From assembly GCA_964462865.1 (NCBI GenBank), contig CAYWZO010000044.1, forward strand, positions 1 to 14,572: a DNA stretch of 14,572 nucleotides. The letters run 5' to 3'. Both the position numbers and the translations under genes were made by a program. Positions 1 through 6,280 of this stretch are shown in pieces. The notes under the pieces are model-generated. The model made no database searches. It was not told the DNA's origin and saw nothing but the letters and a program-made list of their open reading frames with translations. How positions within the stretch are numbered: position 1 is the first letter of the stretch; every line of letters begins with the position of its first letter. The DNA comes from Fen-1077 sp964462865. Its GTDB lineage: Bacteria; Chloroflexota; Dehalococcoidia; Dehalococcoidales; RBG-16-60-22.

Positions 1-263
1 GCCGCGATGTTCTCCGCCGAGGGGTTTATTTTATCGAAGGGTGTCACGTCGTTCAGGCAGGTGTGGTCGTACCGCGCCAGTATCTCGTTGAGGTATCTTT
101 TCAAATCGGTAAAGTCATACGCCAGGCCGATGTCGTTTAGCTTCGCGGCGCTTAGTTTCACCTTTATCGTGTAGCGGTGCCCGTGGACGTTCTCGCACTT
201 CCCCTGGTAGCCCCGCAGGTAATGCGCCGCGTCAATATGCTGCTCGACGGTTATCTCGTACAT
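1..263 (-). CDS. queD: 6-carboxytetrahydropterin synthase / PTPS-family protein (QueD-like), C-terminus outside window
   Basis: This is a COG0720 enzyme of the tunnelling (T-fold) family, acting on dihydroneopterin triphosphate in the cytoplasm. About 87 residues are visible; the rest lies beyond base 1. The Zn ligands are H14 (DAAH), H27 and H29 (HGH). C23 is at the catalytic cysteine position, and E24 follows it, giving CENVHGH. D66-H67 matches the catalytic Asp-His pair, and NPSAEN (80-85) is the usual pterin-anchoring region. The ATG at 261-263 is preceded by a GGAGGG Shine-Dalgarno (271-276), which fixes the start. The gene lies downstream of folP and folK on the same strand, so a role in folate as well as queuosine synthesis is plausible. 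The CE-x2-HGH pattern resembles the PTPS-I/III class that can replace dihydroneopterin aldolase (FolB). The family is certain; the exact reaction is inferred. Confidence 0.9.
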   Translation of the reverse strand, partial: MYEITVEQHIDAAHYLRGYQGKCENVHGHRYTIKVKLSAAKLNDIGLAYDFTDLKRYLNEILARYDHTCLNDVTPFDKINPSAENIA

Positions 264-276
264 CCTTTTTCCCTCC

Positions 277-367
277 GTCATTGCGAGGGCGCCGCCCGTG
301 GCAATCCCCATCGTAGACTTGATTCAGGCTAGGGATTCTCACGGTCGCTGCGCTCCCTCAGAATGAC
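277..367. repeat. Intergenic inverted-repeat element, copy 1 (GTCATT...AATGAC)
   Basis: The element starts with GTCATTGCGAGG at 277 and ends with AATGAC at 367, so its ends are inverted. It contains CGTGGCAATCCC at 297-308, which recurs exactly at 9663-9674 in copy 2. It fills nearly the whole gap between folK and the queD-like gene, and its left end directly touches the Shine-Dalgarno of the latter. The right half is of a different subtype (ends in CAGAATGAC, as in copy 3) from the left half (CATTGCGAG, as in copy 2), so it looks mosaic. Confidence 0.65.
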
Positions 368-381
368 ATGATAAAATATTG

Positions 382-870
382 TTACCCCTCGAATTTCAAA
401 ACCCCCTGCACCTCTTTAATCGCCTTGTTCATCTCCTTGATGGTCTTCTTCGTTACCGGGTGGACGACGTCTGGGGCGATTTCCGCCAGCGGCACCAGCA
501 CGAACTGCCGCTCCGTCATCTTGGGGTGGGGTATCTCCAGGTCTTTGGCCTTCATCACCCTATCGCCGTAAAGGAGGATATCCACGTCGATGGTGCGCGG
601 CTCGCCGGACCGGCTGTGCCGCCCAATCTTGAGCTCGATGCCCTTGGCCAGCGCCAGCAGCCCCTCCGGCGTCAGCCGCGTAAAAACCTCGCAGGCCAGG
701 TTCAGGAAGCGCGGCTGGTTGGGGTTCCCCACCGGCTCGGTGTCGTAAATCGATGAAATCTTGCCGATTTGCATCCGCTGCGCCAGCAGCTTTAAAGCCG
801 TGTCCAGGTTCTCCTGTCGGTTGCCCAGGTTCGAGCCGAGACCGAGATACGCCGTCACCATTTTAGTCAT
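382..870 (-). CDS. folK: 2-amino-4-hydroxy-6-hydroxymethyldihydropteridine pyrophosphokinase (HPPK)
   Basis: HPPK transfers pyrophosphate from ATP to 6-hydroxymethyl-dihydropterin, giving the substrate of FolP in folate synthesis. The 162-residue length is normal for the family. Signature elements in order are YLGLGSNLGNR (8-18), PRFLNLAC (53-60), GRHSRSGEPRTIDVDILLYG (83-102) with the two Mg-binding aspartates D95 and D97, and PHPKMTER (114-121). I chose the ATG at 868-870 because a GAAGGGGGG Shine-Dalgarno (877-885) sits 6 bases before it. A longer frame reaches 897, but it would start inside folP without a ribosome site. The start overlaps the folP stop by 8 bases, so the two genes are probably translationally coupled. 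Confidence 0.95.
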   Translation of the reverse strand: MTKMVTAYLGLGSNLGNRQENLDTALKLLAQRMQIGKISSIYDTEPVGNPNQPRFLNLACEVFTRLTPEGLLALAKGIELKIGRHSRSGEPRTIDVDILLYGDRVMKAKDLEIPHPKMTERQFVLVPLAEIAPDVVHPVTKKTIKEMNKAIKEVQGVLKFEG

Positions 871-1717
871 CGATTGCCCCCCTTCTGATAATCGCATCGC
901 TCATCCGGCAGACCAGCGCCGTCGGCTTCACGTCGTGGACGCGTACCATTTCGGCCCCGTTGGCGATGCCGATGGCCGTTACCGCCAGGTTGCCCTCGAG
1001 CCTTTTGTCCACGGGTAAGTCAAGCACCAGCCCAATCATCGATTTACGGGACGTGCCCAGCAGGACGGGTTTTTCCAGCCGCTTCAGCTCGGCGAGGCGG
1101 TTCACCAGCTCCAGGTTCTGTTCCAGTGTCTTGCCGAAGCCGATGCCGGGGTCGACGATGATGTTCTCCGCCGCCACGCCCGCCTGCTCCGCGGTCTTTA
1201 TCCCTGCTTCGAGGTCGGCCAGTACCCTCGCCACGATGCCGGCCTTCGGCGGGGCGTCGCGCTCGTTGGCCATTAAAATCAGAGGTACGCCGGCCTCCGC
1301 GGCGACCCGCGCGATGGCGGGGTCCCTTTTCAGTCCCCAGATATCGTTAATCATGGCGGCGCCTGCCTCTAAAGCGCGGCTGGCCACGCCGGATTTATAG
1401 GTATCGATGCTGATGGGCACGGTCAGTTCGGCGGCCAGGCGCTCGATGGCCGGGATGACCAGCCGCAGCTCGTTATCGATGTCGTCCATCGAAAGCGGCT
1501 CGGTGCCGGGACGCGTTGACTCGCCGCCCACGTCGATGATGTCCGCCCCCTCGGCGACCATGCGTTGCGCCTGGGCCAGCGTCGCCCCCACGTCGCTGCC
1601 CAGCCCGTCCCCGGAAAAAGAGTCCGGGCTAAGGTTGCAGACGCCCATGATGTAGGTCTTCTCGCCCCAGCGGAAGGTGGTGTTCCCGCAACGCATTGCT
1701 GGTAAGGTTGTCTTCAT
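863..1717 (-). CDS. folP: Dihydropteroate synthase
   Basis: FolP condenses hydroxymethyl-dihydropterin pyrophosphate with p-aminobenzoate to give dihydropteroate; it is the sulfonamide target. Motifs in order are NLSPDSFSGDG (28-38, the pterin/PABA loop), VGGESTRPG (63-71), SIDTYKS (103-109), IND (123-125), DPGIGFGK (189-196), GTSRKS (221-226) and RVHDV (259-263), spanning a complete TIM barrel of 284 residues. The ATG at 1717 is taken as start; a TTG at 1724-1726 is in frame and cannot be excluded, since neither has a clear Shine-Dalgarno. Mild oddities are NLSPDSFSGDG where NVTPDSFSDGG is usual, and LMAN (148-151) where many relatives have LMH. It heads the folP-folK-queD operon. Confidence 0.95.
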   Translation of the reverse strand: MKTTLPAMRCGNTTFRWGEKTYIMGVCNLSPDSFSGDGLGSDVGATLAQAQRMVAEGADIIDVGGESTRPGTEPLSMDDIDNELRLVIPAIERLAAELTVPISIDTYKSGVASRALEAGAAMINDIWGLKRDPAIARVAAEAGVPLILMANERDAPPKAGIVARVLADLEAGIKTAEQAGVAAENIIVDPGIGFGKTLEQNLELVNRLAELKRLEKPVLLGTSRKSMIGLVLDLPVDKRLEGNLAVTAIGIANGAEMVRVHDVKPTALVCRMSDAIIRRGAIDD

Positions 1718-1729
1718 ATCTATCAACCC

Positions 1730-1749
1730 ATTCTAGCACTTCTGTGCTA
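1730..1749 (-). promoter_or_regulatory. Possible folP -10 region with overlapping 6-bp palindrome
   Basis: On the minus strand a TAGAAT hexamer (plus-strand bases 1730-1735) lies about 13 bases before the folP ATG. Overlapping its upstream edge is a perfect inverted repeat, TAGCAC-N4-GTGCTA (1734-1749 on the plus strand), placed where a repressor would block RNA polymerase. No good -35 is visible 17 bases away. If this -10 is used, the transcript would have a very short leader, which fits the lack of a Shine-Dalgarno. This is suggestive only. Confidence 0.3.
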
Positions 1750-1860
1750 ACTTTTGGAAGACCGGGTGAGGCCTTTTTTATTGCCACTCACGGTTCTCCC
1801 GCACGTAAAGTGAGATATTTGTTATTTTTCAGGCTTGCGATGATATGCTATCCTAAAACT

Positions 1861-2457
1861 ATGAATGATATCAAACGCATCATCAGCCCGGACACGCAGA
1901 GGAAGGACCGCCTGCCGCCCGGTCAGCGCCTGACTGATAAATGGCCCGTCCTGCATTATGGCCGGGTGCCCTCCATCGACTTAAAAAGCTGGACTTTCAC
2001 GATAGCCGGGCTGGTGGAGGCAGAGCGGACGCTCACCTACGATGAATTTGTAGCCCTGCCGCATATCGAGGTGTTCTCCGATATCCACTGCGTCACCACC
2101 TGGTCGCGCTATAATAACCTCTGGGAGGGCATCAGCACCAGCGTTATCAAAGACCTCGTCAGGATTGAGCCGGAGGCGCGGTACGTGATGGTGGCGGGCG
2201 CCGGCGGCTTTACCACCAACCTGCCTTTAACTGATTTCTTCCAGCCGGACGCGCTGTTCGCCCTCAAGCATGACGGCCAGCCGATTTCGATCGAACACGG
2301 CGGCCCGGTAAGGCTGGTGGTCCCACGGCTATATTTCTGGAAAAGCGCCAAATGGGTGACGGGCATAAGGTTCCTGGGTCATGACGAGCCGGGGTTCTGG
2401 GAGAGCAACGGTTACCACATGCACGGCGACCCGTGGCGTGAGGAGCGGTACGGATAG
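1861..2457 (+). CDS. Sulfite oxidase-like molybdopterin oxidoreductase (YuiH type, cytoplasmic)
   Basis: This is a 198-residue protein of the sulfite-oxidase molybdopterin-binding fold (COG2041). C77 in SDIHCVTTWSRYNNLWEGI (73-91) is the residue that ligates molybdenum in this family. HGGPVRLVVPRLYFWKSAKW (146-165) and the tail PGFWESNGYHMHGDPW (177-192) are also characteristic. There is no signal peptide, Tat motif, haem domain or dimerisation domain, so it is a stand-alone cytoplasmic module like Bacillus YuiH; the physiological substrate of that group is unknown. The start at 1861 is chosen because homology begins soon after; the frame is open further upstream (another ATG at 1840). No Shine-Dalgarno precedes 1861, and a TATGCT at 1844-1849 would allow a leaderless transcript. 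The DUF120 gene follows after 2 bases. Confidence 0.88.
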   Translation: MNDIKRIISPDTQRKDRLPPGQRLTDKWPVLHYGRVPSIDLKSWTFTIAGLVEAERTLTYDEFVALPHIEVFSDIHCVTTWSRYNNLWEGISTSVIKDLVRIEPEARYVMVAGAGGFTTNLPLTDFFQPDALFALKHDGQPISIEHGGPVRLVVPRLYFWKSAKWVTGIRFLGHDEPGFWESNGYHMHGDPWREERYG

Positions 2458-2459
2458 GG

Positions 2460-2894
2460 ATGAATGATAATACGGACCGGAAACAGGTTTTTCAGGGAAC
2501 AGCCCGGACCGGCATCGGCGGGGCGGTGGCAGAGATGTCAAAACCCGGCAGCCTTGAAGAATTCCGCCGTTTCTTCGGTCTTCCCATCACCCCCGGAACG
2601 CTTAATATCAAACTGTCGGAACCTTTCGATTTATCCTTGCTGAAATACGTAAAGTTCGCCGATATCGGCTGGGAGTTCGACCCTGCCACCCAGGGGATAC
2701 AGTACGAAGGCGAAATAGGCATGCATTACGGGCCGGTAATCGTGGCGGAACAATACCCCGCCTTTCTTATTTTCTTTACCTGGATTACCCGTAAAGACTC
2801 GGATGGAGAACTGGTCAGCCCCCATCATCTGCGCAGTACCCTCAACCTCCGTGATGGCGATAGGCTGGAATTCACGCTGGCCGATGATTACTGA
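2460..2894 (+). CDS. DUF120-family protein, CTP-dependent riboflavin kinase-like
   Basis: The 144 residues match the DUF120 cradle-loop barrel family, best known from archaeal riboflavin kinase (RibK), which makes FMN from riboflavin with CTP as donor. Visible signatures are the N-terminal strand with a GxG turn (GTARTGIGGAV, 13-23), PGTLNIKL (45-52) in which the T and N (T47, N49) correspond to the Mg/nucleotide-binding pair of the archaeal enzyme, and the C-terminal HLRSTLNLRDGD (123-134), the usual LR-x-x-L-x-L-x-DGD ending. The start codon is 2 bases after the molybdoprotein stop, so translation is probably coupled; GAGGAG upstream (about 2440) is rather distant. The fold assignment is firm by eye. 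Kinase activity is inference, because most bacteria make FMN with the unrelated ATP-dependent RibF. Confidence 0.72.
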   Translation: MNDNTDRKQVFQGTARTGIGGAVAEMSKPGSLEEFRRFFGLPITPGTLNIKLSEPFDLSLLKYVKFADIGWEFDPATQGIQYEGEIGMHYGPVIVAEQYPAFLIFFTWITRKDSDGELVSPHHLRSTLNLRDGDRLEFTLADDY

Positions 2895-3008
2895 ACGTTC
2901 TCCATCCCGCTTTACAGAAATCGCCGCGAGGGTATAAAATAAGTCGGTCAATCCCACCGGACTCGTTCGTATTCTCCGCAGGTTTGCCCTGGAAGACATG
3001 GGTGTTTT

Positions 3009-3037
3009 TTCAAGGTATGGCTGTTTTGGGGTATACT
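3009..3037 (+). promoter_or_regulatory. Likely promoter of the MFS gene
   Basis: TTCAAG (3009-3014) and TATACT (3032-3037) are 17 bases apart and lie about 36 bases before the MFS start. The -10 differs from consensus at one position; the -35 is weak. The rest of the 178-base gap between 2895 and 3072 holds no gene, hairpin or repeat that I can support. Confidence 0.45.
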
Positions 3038-3072
3038 TTTTATTTAACTGGTAACAGAATAATCGGACTGTA

Positions 3073-4314
3073 ATGAAACAACTGCGTAAAATCGGTAATA
3101 TCCGGACCTTCGCTTCTTTAAAGAACCCGGTCTATCGCCTGTATTATTTCGGCATGCTGGGCCAGTGGACCTCCATGAACATGCAGATGGTGGCGCGCTC
3201 TTATCTCATCTACCATGTCAGCGGTTCGGGTGCCGTCCTCGGCCTGGCCGCGCTGGCCAACGCCATCCCTACCTTGATCCTTTCCCTGCCCGGGGGCGCC
3301 CTCGCCGACCGTATCTCGAAAAGGGACATTCTCCTCTATACCCAGCTGGGCACGATGCTGGTCTCGTTGAGCGTGGCTTTGTGTCTGACCTTCGGCTACC
3401 TTTCGACGGACAGGGCCGGTTCCTGGTGGATATTAATCGTCGCCGCCGTTTTTCAGGGGATATTTATGGGGATGATGATGCCATCGCGCCAGTCCATTAT
3501 CGCCGAGATTGTGGACGAAGAGCAGATAATGAATGCCGTTTCCCTCGGCATGATGGGGATGAACGTCTTGCGCATCCTGGGGCCGATGGCGGCTGGTTTC
3601 CTCGTCGAGGTCGTCGGTTATGGCGTTGTCTATTTCATCGCCACCGCCATGTACGGCCTGGCCGCGTTCTGCATGTACCTGATGCCCCGGACCGCGCCGC
3701 AGTACGGCGGCGGCGGCAATGCCATTACGGACATCATCAACGGAGTGCAATATATCCGGCGTGAAAAAACAATGATGCTGGTCATCGTGGCCACTCTCTT
3801 CGTCATGATTTGCAGTATGCCCTTCATGCAGCTCATGCCCATGATTACCGAGGATATTCTACAAGTGGGCGAAAGCGGCATGGGTATCCTCATGGGGGTA
3901 TCCGGGGTCGGGGCTATCATCGCTTCTCTCACTCTGGCGTCCCTGCCCAACCGTAAGCGCGGCAGCATCATGCTCGCGGCTGGCGTTATCATGGGTCTGG
4001 CACTGGTGGTGTTCGCCTTCTCACGTTCCTGGCCGCTGTCTATTTTCGTGGTGGTATTCATCGGCCTGGGACAGACGAGCCACCGTACCTCCGGCAACTC
4101 GCTGGTGCAGTACTACGTCGAGCCGGAGTACCGCGGCCGGGTGATGAGTTTCATGATGATGGGGATAGGCTTTTCCAGCCTGGGAACGTTCGTGGCCGGC
4201 CTGCTTTCGGAATCCATCGGCGTGCAGTGGTCCATCGGCGGCCTGGCCCTCGTGCTGGTCATCATGTCCGTCGTTCTGACCATCTGTACCACGCGCCTGC
4301 GCAGGCTGGAATGA
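3073..4314 (+). CDS. Major facilitator superfamily transporter (MFS_3 / EntS-like exporter family)
   Basis: This is an integral membrane protein of 413 residues with about twelve hydrophobic segments, the normal MFS number. The opening FASLKNPVYRLYYFGMLGQW (13-32), the motif-A loop GGALADRISKRD (74-85) between segments 2 and 3, and PSRQSIIAEIVDEEQIMNAV (137-156) are typical of the MFS_3 group of drug and siderophore exporters. PEYRGRVMSFMMMG (351-364) is the corresponding loop of the second half. A cytoplasmic linker rich in glycine (about 206-232) separates the two six-helix halves. The cargo cannot be told from the sequence, and no regulator or biosynthetic gene sits beside it. The ATG start has only a weak ribosome site. 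It stands alone between two other units on the same strand. Confidence 0.88.
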   Translation: MKQLRKIGNIRTFASLKNPVYRLYYFGMLGQWTSMNMQMVARSYLIYHVSGSGAVLGLAALANAIPTLILSLPGGALADRISKRDILLYTQLGTMLVSLSVALCLTFGYLSTDRAGSWWILIVAAVFQGIFMGMMMPSRQSIIAEIVDEEQIMNAVSLGMMGMNVLRILGPMAAGFLVEVVGYGVVYFIATAMYGLAAFCMYLMPRTAPQYGGGGNAITDIINGVQYIRREKTMMLVIVATLFVMICSMPFMQLMPMITEDILQVGESGMGILMGVSGVGAIIASLTLASLPNRKRGSIMLAAGVIMGLALVVFAFSRSWPLSIFVVVFIGLGQTSHRTSGNSLVQYYVEPEYRGRVMSFMMMGIGFSSLGTFVAGLLSESIGVQWSIGGLALVLVIMSVVLTICTTRLRRLE

Positions 4315-4334
4315 CCGTCGGGCTGGCCGGATGT

Positions 4335-4363
4335 TTGCCCCCCTTTTCCCCTTATGTTATCAT
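4335..4363 (+). promoter_or_regulatory. Promoter of the carboxyltransferase gene
   Basis: TTGCCC (4335-4340) and TATCAT (4358-4363) are exactly 17 bases apart; the -10 is one base off consensus and the -35 matches four of six. The expected start of transcription is near 4370, about 30 bases before the TTG start codon. Confidence 0.55.
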
Positions 4364-4387
4364 TATCTTGTTTTATTCTTTACCGGT

Positions 4388-4394
4388 GAGGTGA
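4388..4394 (+). promoter_or_regulatory. Ribosome binding site that fixes a TTG start
   Basis: GAGGTGA, a near-perfect Shine-Dalgarno, lies 7 bases before the TTG at 4402. No ATG or GTG in this frame is as well placed, so this site decides the start. Confidence 0.75.
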
Positions 4395-4401
4395 CACAGA
4401 T

Positions 4402-5946
4402 TTGAACGAGGAAATCGAAAAACTGGCCAGACTGGAGGCCGACCTCAAGGCCGGCGGCGGCGAAAAAAGCGTCCAGAAACAGCACGAGTCCGGCAAGCTG
4501 ACGGCCCGGGAAAGGCTCGACCTTTTCTTTGATAAAGGCACCTTCCAGGAGACTGACCTGTTCGTCCAGCACCGCTCCAGTAACTTCGGCATGGACAAGG
4601 TGACTATACCGGCGGACGGCGTCGTTACCGGTTTCGGCAAGGTCAACGGGCGCACAGTCTGCGCTTATGCCCAGGACTTCACCGCGCGCGGCGGAACTCT
4701 CGGCGAGATGCACGCTAAAAAGATCTGCCGTGTCATGGATTTAGCCATGAAAATGAAAGTCCCGATGGTCGGTTTTATCGATAGCGGCGGCGCGCGCATC
4801 CAGGAAGGCATCAACGCCCTGGACGGCTACGGCAATATCTTTTACCGTAACTCCTGCGCCTCCGGGGTCATCCCGCAGATTTCGGCCATCATGGGGCCGG
4901 CGGCCGGCGGCGCCGTCTATTCCCCGGCCATGACCGACTTCGTTTTCATGGTCAAGAAAACCAGCTATATGTTCATCACCGGCCCGGCGGTGGTCAAGAG
5001 CGTCACCAGCGAGGAAATCACCAACGAAGAGCTCGGCGGGGCGCTGACCCACAGCACTAAGAGCGGTGTCACCCAGTTCGCCTGCAACAGCGACGAGGAG
5101 GCCATCGTTGAAATTAAAAAGCTACTCGGCTACCTGCCGTCAAGTAACGATGAAAGACCTCCCCTGGCTGAACCTGGCGATGCGCCTTCTGGCGCCGCCG
5201 AAACCCTGGACAACGTCCTGCCGGAGAACTCGAATAAGACCTATAATATGAAGGACGTTATTAAAGCCGTCATGGACGGTGGTGAGTTCCTGGAGATATC
5301 GCGCCAGTACGCCCAGAACATGATTACCGCCTTCGCCCGGATGAATGGGCAGGCCATCGGTATCATCGCCAACCAGCCGCAGTTCCTGGCCGGCTGCCTG
5401 GATATCAACGCCTCGGACAAGGCGACGCGCTTCATCCGGTTCTGCGACGCTTTCAATATCCCGCTGCTTACGATAGCGGACGTGCCCGGCTTTCTGCCCG
5501 GCAGCCACCAGGAGTGGGGAGGCATCATCCGGCACGGCGCCAAGCTCCTCTGGTGCTACGCCGAGGCCACCGTGCCCAAGATTACCCTGATTACCCGCAA
5601 GGCCTACGGCGGCGCCTACATCGCCATGTGCAGCCAGGGGCTGGGCGCGGACTACACATTGGCCTGGCCCCAGGCGGAAATCGCCGTCATGGGTGCGGAA
5701 GCGGCGGCGGATATTATCTTCAGTAAAGACATCCAGGCTGCGGCCGACCCCGCCGCTGCCAGGGAGCAGAAAATCGCCGAATATCGAGGACTTCTTTATA
5801 ACCCTTACGTAGCGGCGCGGATGGGCTATATCAACGCGGTCGTTCCGCCATCGGAAACCCGCGCCAGAATCATCGCCGCTTTAGAGGCTTTAAAAGATAA
5901 AAAAGAGTCCCGCCCGTACAAAAAACATGGCAACATCCCGATGTAG
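4402..5946 (+). CDS. Acyl-CoA carboxylase carboxyltransferase (beta) subunit, PccB/MmdA type
   Basis: This is the carboxyltransferase that moves CO2 between carboxybiotin and an acyl-CoA, as in propionyl-CoA carboxylase or methylmalonyl-CoA decarboxylase. The protein is 514 residues, the usual length. The N-terminal crotonase-like domain has GFIDSGGARIQEG (124-136) and GPAAGGAVYSPAMTDF (165-180). The C-terminal domain has DVPGFLPGSHQEWGGIIRHG (360-379), TRKAYGGAYIAM (398-409) and GADYTLAWPQAEIAVMGAE (415-433). Residue I407 lies where actinobacterial PccB has Asp and acetyl-CoA-accepting homologues have Ile, so the acyl-CoA is uncertain. No biotin carboxylase, biotin carrier or membrane decarboxylase subunit is in the window; partners must be encoded elsewhere. 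Translation starts at TTG behind a strong Shine-Dalgarno. Confidence 0.93.
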   Translation: MNEEIEKLARLEADLKAGGGEKSVQKQHESGKLTARERLDLFFDKGTFQETDLFVQHRSSNFGMDKVTIPADGVVTGFGKVNGRTVCAYAQDFTARGGTLGEMHAKKICRVMDLAMKMKVPMVGFIDSGGARIQEGINALDGYGNIFYRNSCASGVIPQISAIMGPAAGGAVYSPAMTDFVFMVKKTSYMFITGPAVVKSVTSEEITNEELGGALTHSTKSGVTQFACNSDEEAIVEIKKLLGYLPSSNDERPPLAEPGDAPSGAAETLDNVLPENSNKTYNMKDVIKAVMDGGEFLEISRQYAQNMITAFARMNGQAIGIIANQPQFLAGCLDINASDKATRFIRFCDAFNIPLLTIADVPGFLPGSHQEWGGIIRHGAKLLWCYAEATVPKITLITRKAYGGAYIAMCSQGLGADYTLAWPQAEIAVMGAEAAADIIFSKDIQAAADPAAAREQKIAEYRGLLYNPYVAARMGYINAVVPPSETRARIIAALEALKDKKESRPYKKHGNIPM

Positions 5947-5960
5947 AAGGAGTAAGGGAG

Positions 5961-5995
5961 AACTTAAAACTCAAAGGTCAAAACTTAAAAGTCAA
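5961..5995. repeat. Five tandem 7-bp units in A+T-rich spacer
   Basis: AACTTAA, AACTCAA, AGGTCAA, AACTTAA and AAGTCAA follow each other without a gap (consensus AANTCAA or AACTTAA). Units 1-2 and 4-5 form a 14-base near-repeat at a 21-base distance. The array begins immediately after an AGGGAG motif (5955-5960) and marks the left edge of the A+T-rich segment. There is no spacer structure that would suggest CRISPR. Its role is unknown. Confidence 0.6.
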
Positions 5996-6034
5996 AAATA
6001 CACATAATAAAGTAAAAATTGGTAGATTTTACCG

Positions 6035-6235
6035 ATGGTACATTGTATTTATTGTAACAAAGATTTTCCAATCGACCAGATAGAAAAACATCAACTCAAC
6101 TGTCCCTCTAGGCCAATAGTTACATCGGAGATACACTTTAAATCTTACTATAAATACGATAAACTAAATGCTAATATTCTCTGGCCTATTGATATCAGCA
6201 AACAAAAACGGAACAAAAAGAAGAAGAAATATTAA
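6035..6235 (+). CDS. Possible small C2HC zinc-finger protein, hypothetical
   Basis: This 66-residue frame carries C4-x2-C7-x11-H19-x3-C23, the spacing of a C2HC zinc finger, in its first third, and ends in a lysine-rich basic tail (KQKRNKKKKKY). The middle part has no recognisable domain. It sits in the 334-base gap between the carboxyltransferase and the aconitase-like gene (5947-6280), whose composition is far more A+T-rich than the genes on either side, and its lysine, asparagine and isoleucine codons reflect that. No Shine-Dalgarno is evident before the ATG. The finger spacing and position argue for a real, recently acquired gene; the low complexity and lack of a ribosome site argue against. 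I do not recognise a family; nucleic-acid binding would be a guess. Confidence 0.42.
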   Translation: MVHCIYCNKDFPIDQIEKHQLNCPSRPIVTSEIHFKSYYKYDKLNANILWPIDISKQKRNKKKKKY

Positions 6236-6280
6236 TTGTTGATGTAAAACAAAATCTTTTGGAGTAACAAACAACTCTGA

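Noticed and set aside
382..897. folK start at 897 giving 171 residues
   Set aside because: The extra residues lie within folP and lack a ribosome site, while the ATG at 870 has a strong one and places the conserved N-terminus normally.
2631..2999. Minus-strand 122-codon frame opposite the DUF120 gene and the following gap
   Set aside because: It has no ribosome site or recognisable motif, and it overlaps a convincing plus-strand gene.
5961..5995. CRISPR-like array
   Set aside because: The units are 7 bases long, contiguous and without spacers; no cas gene is near.
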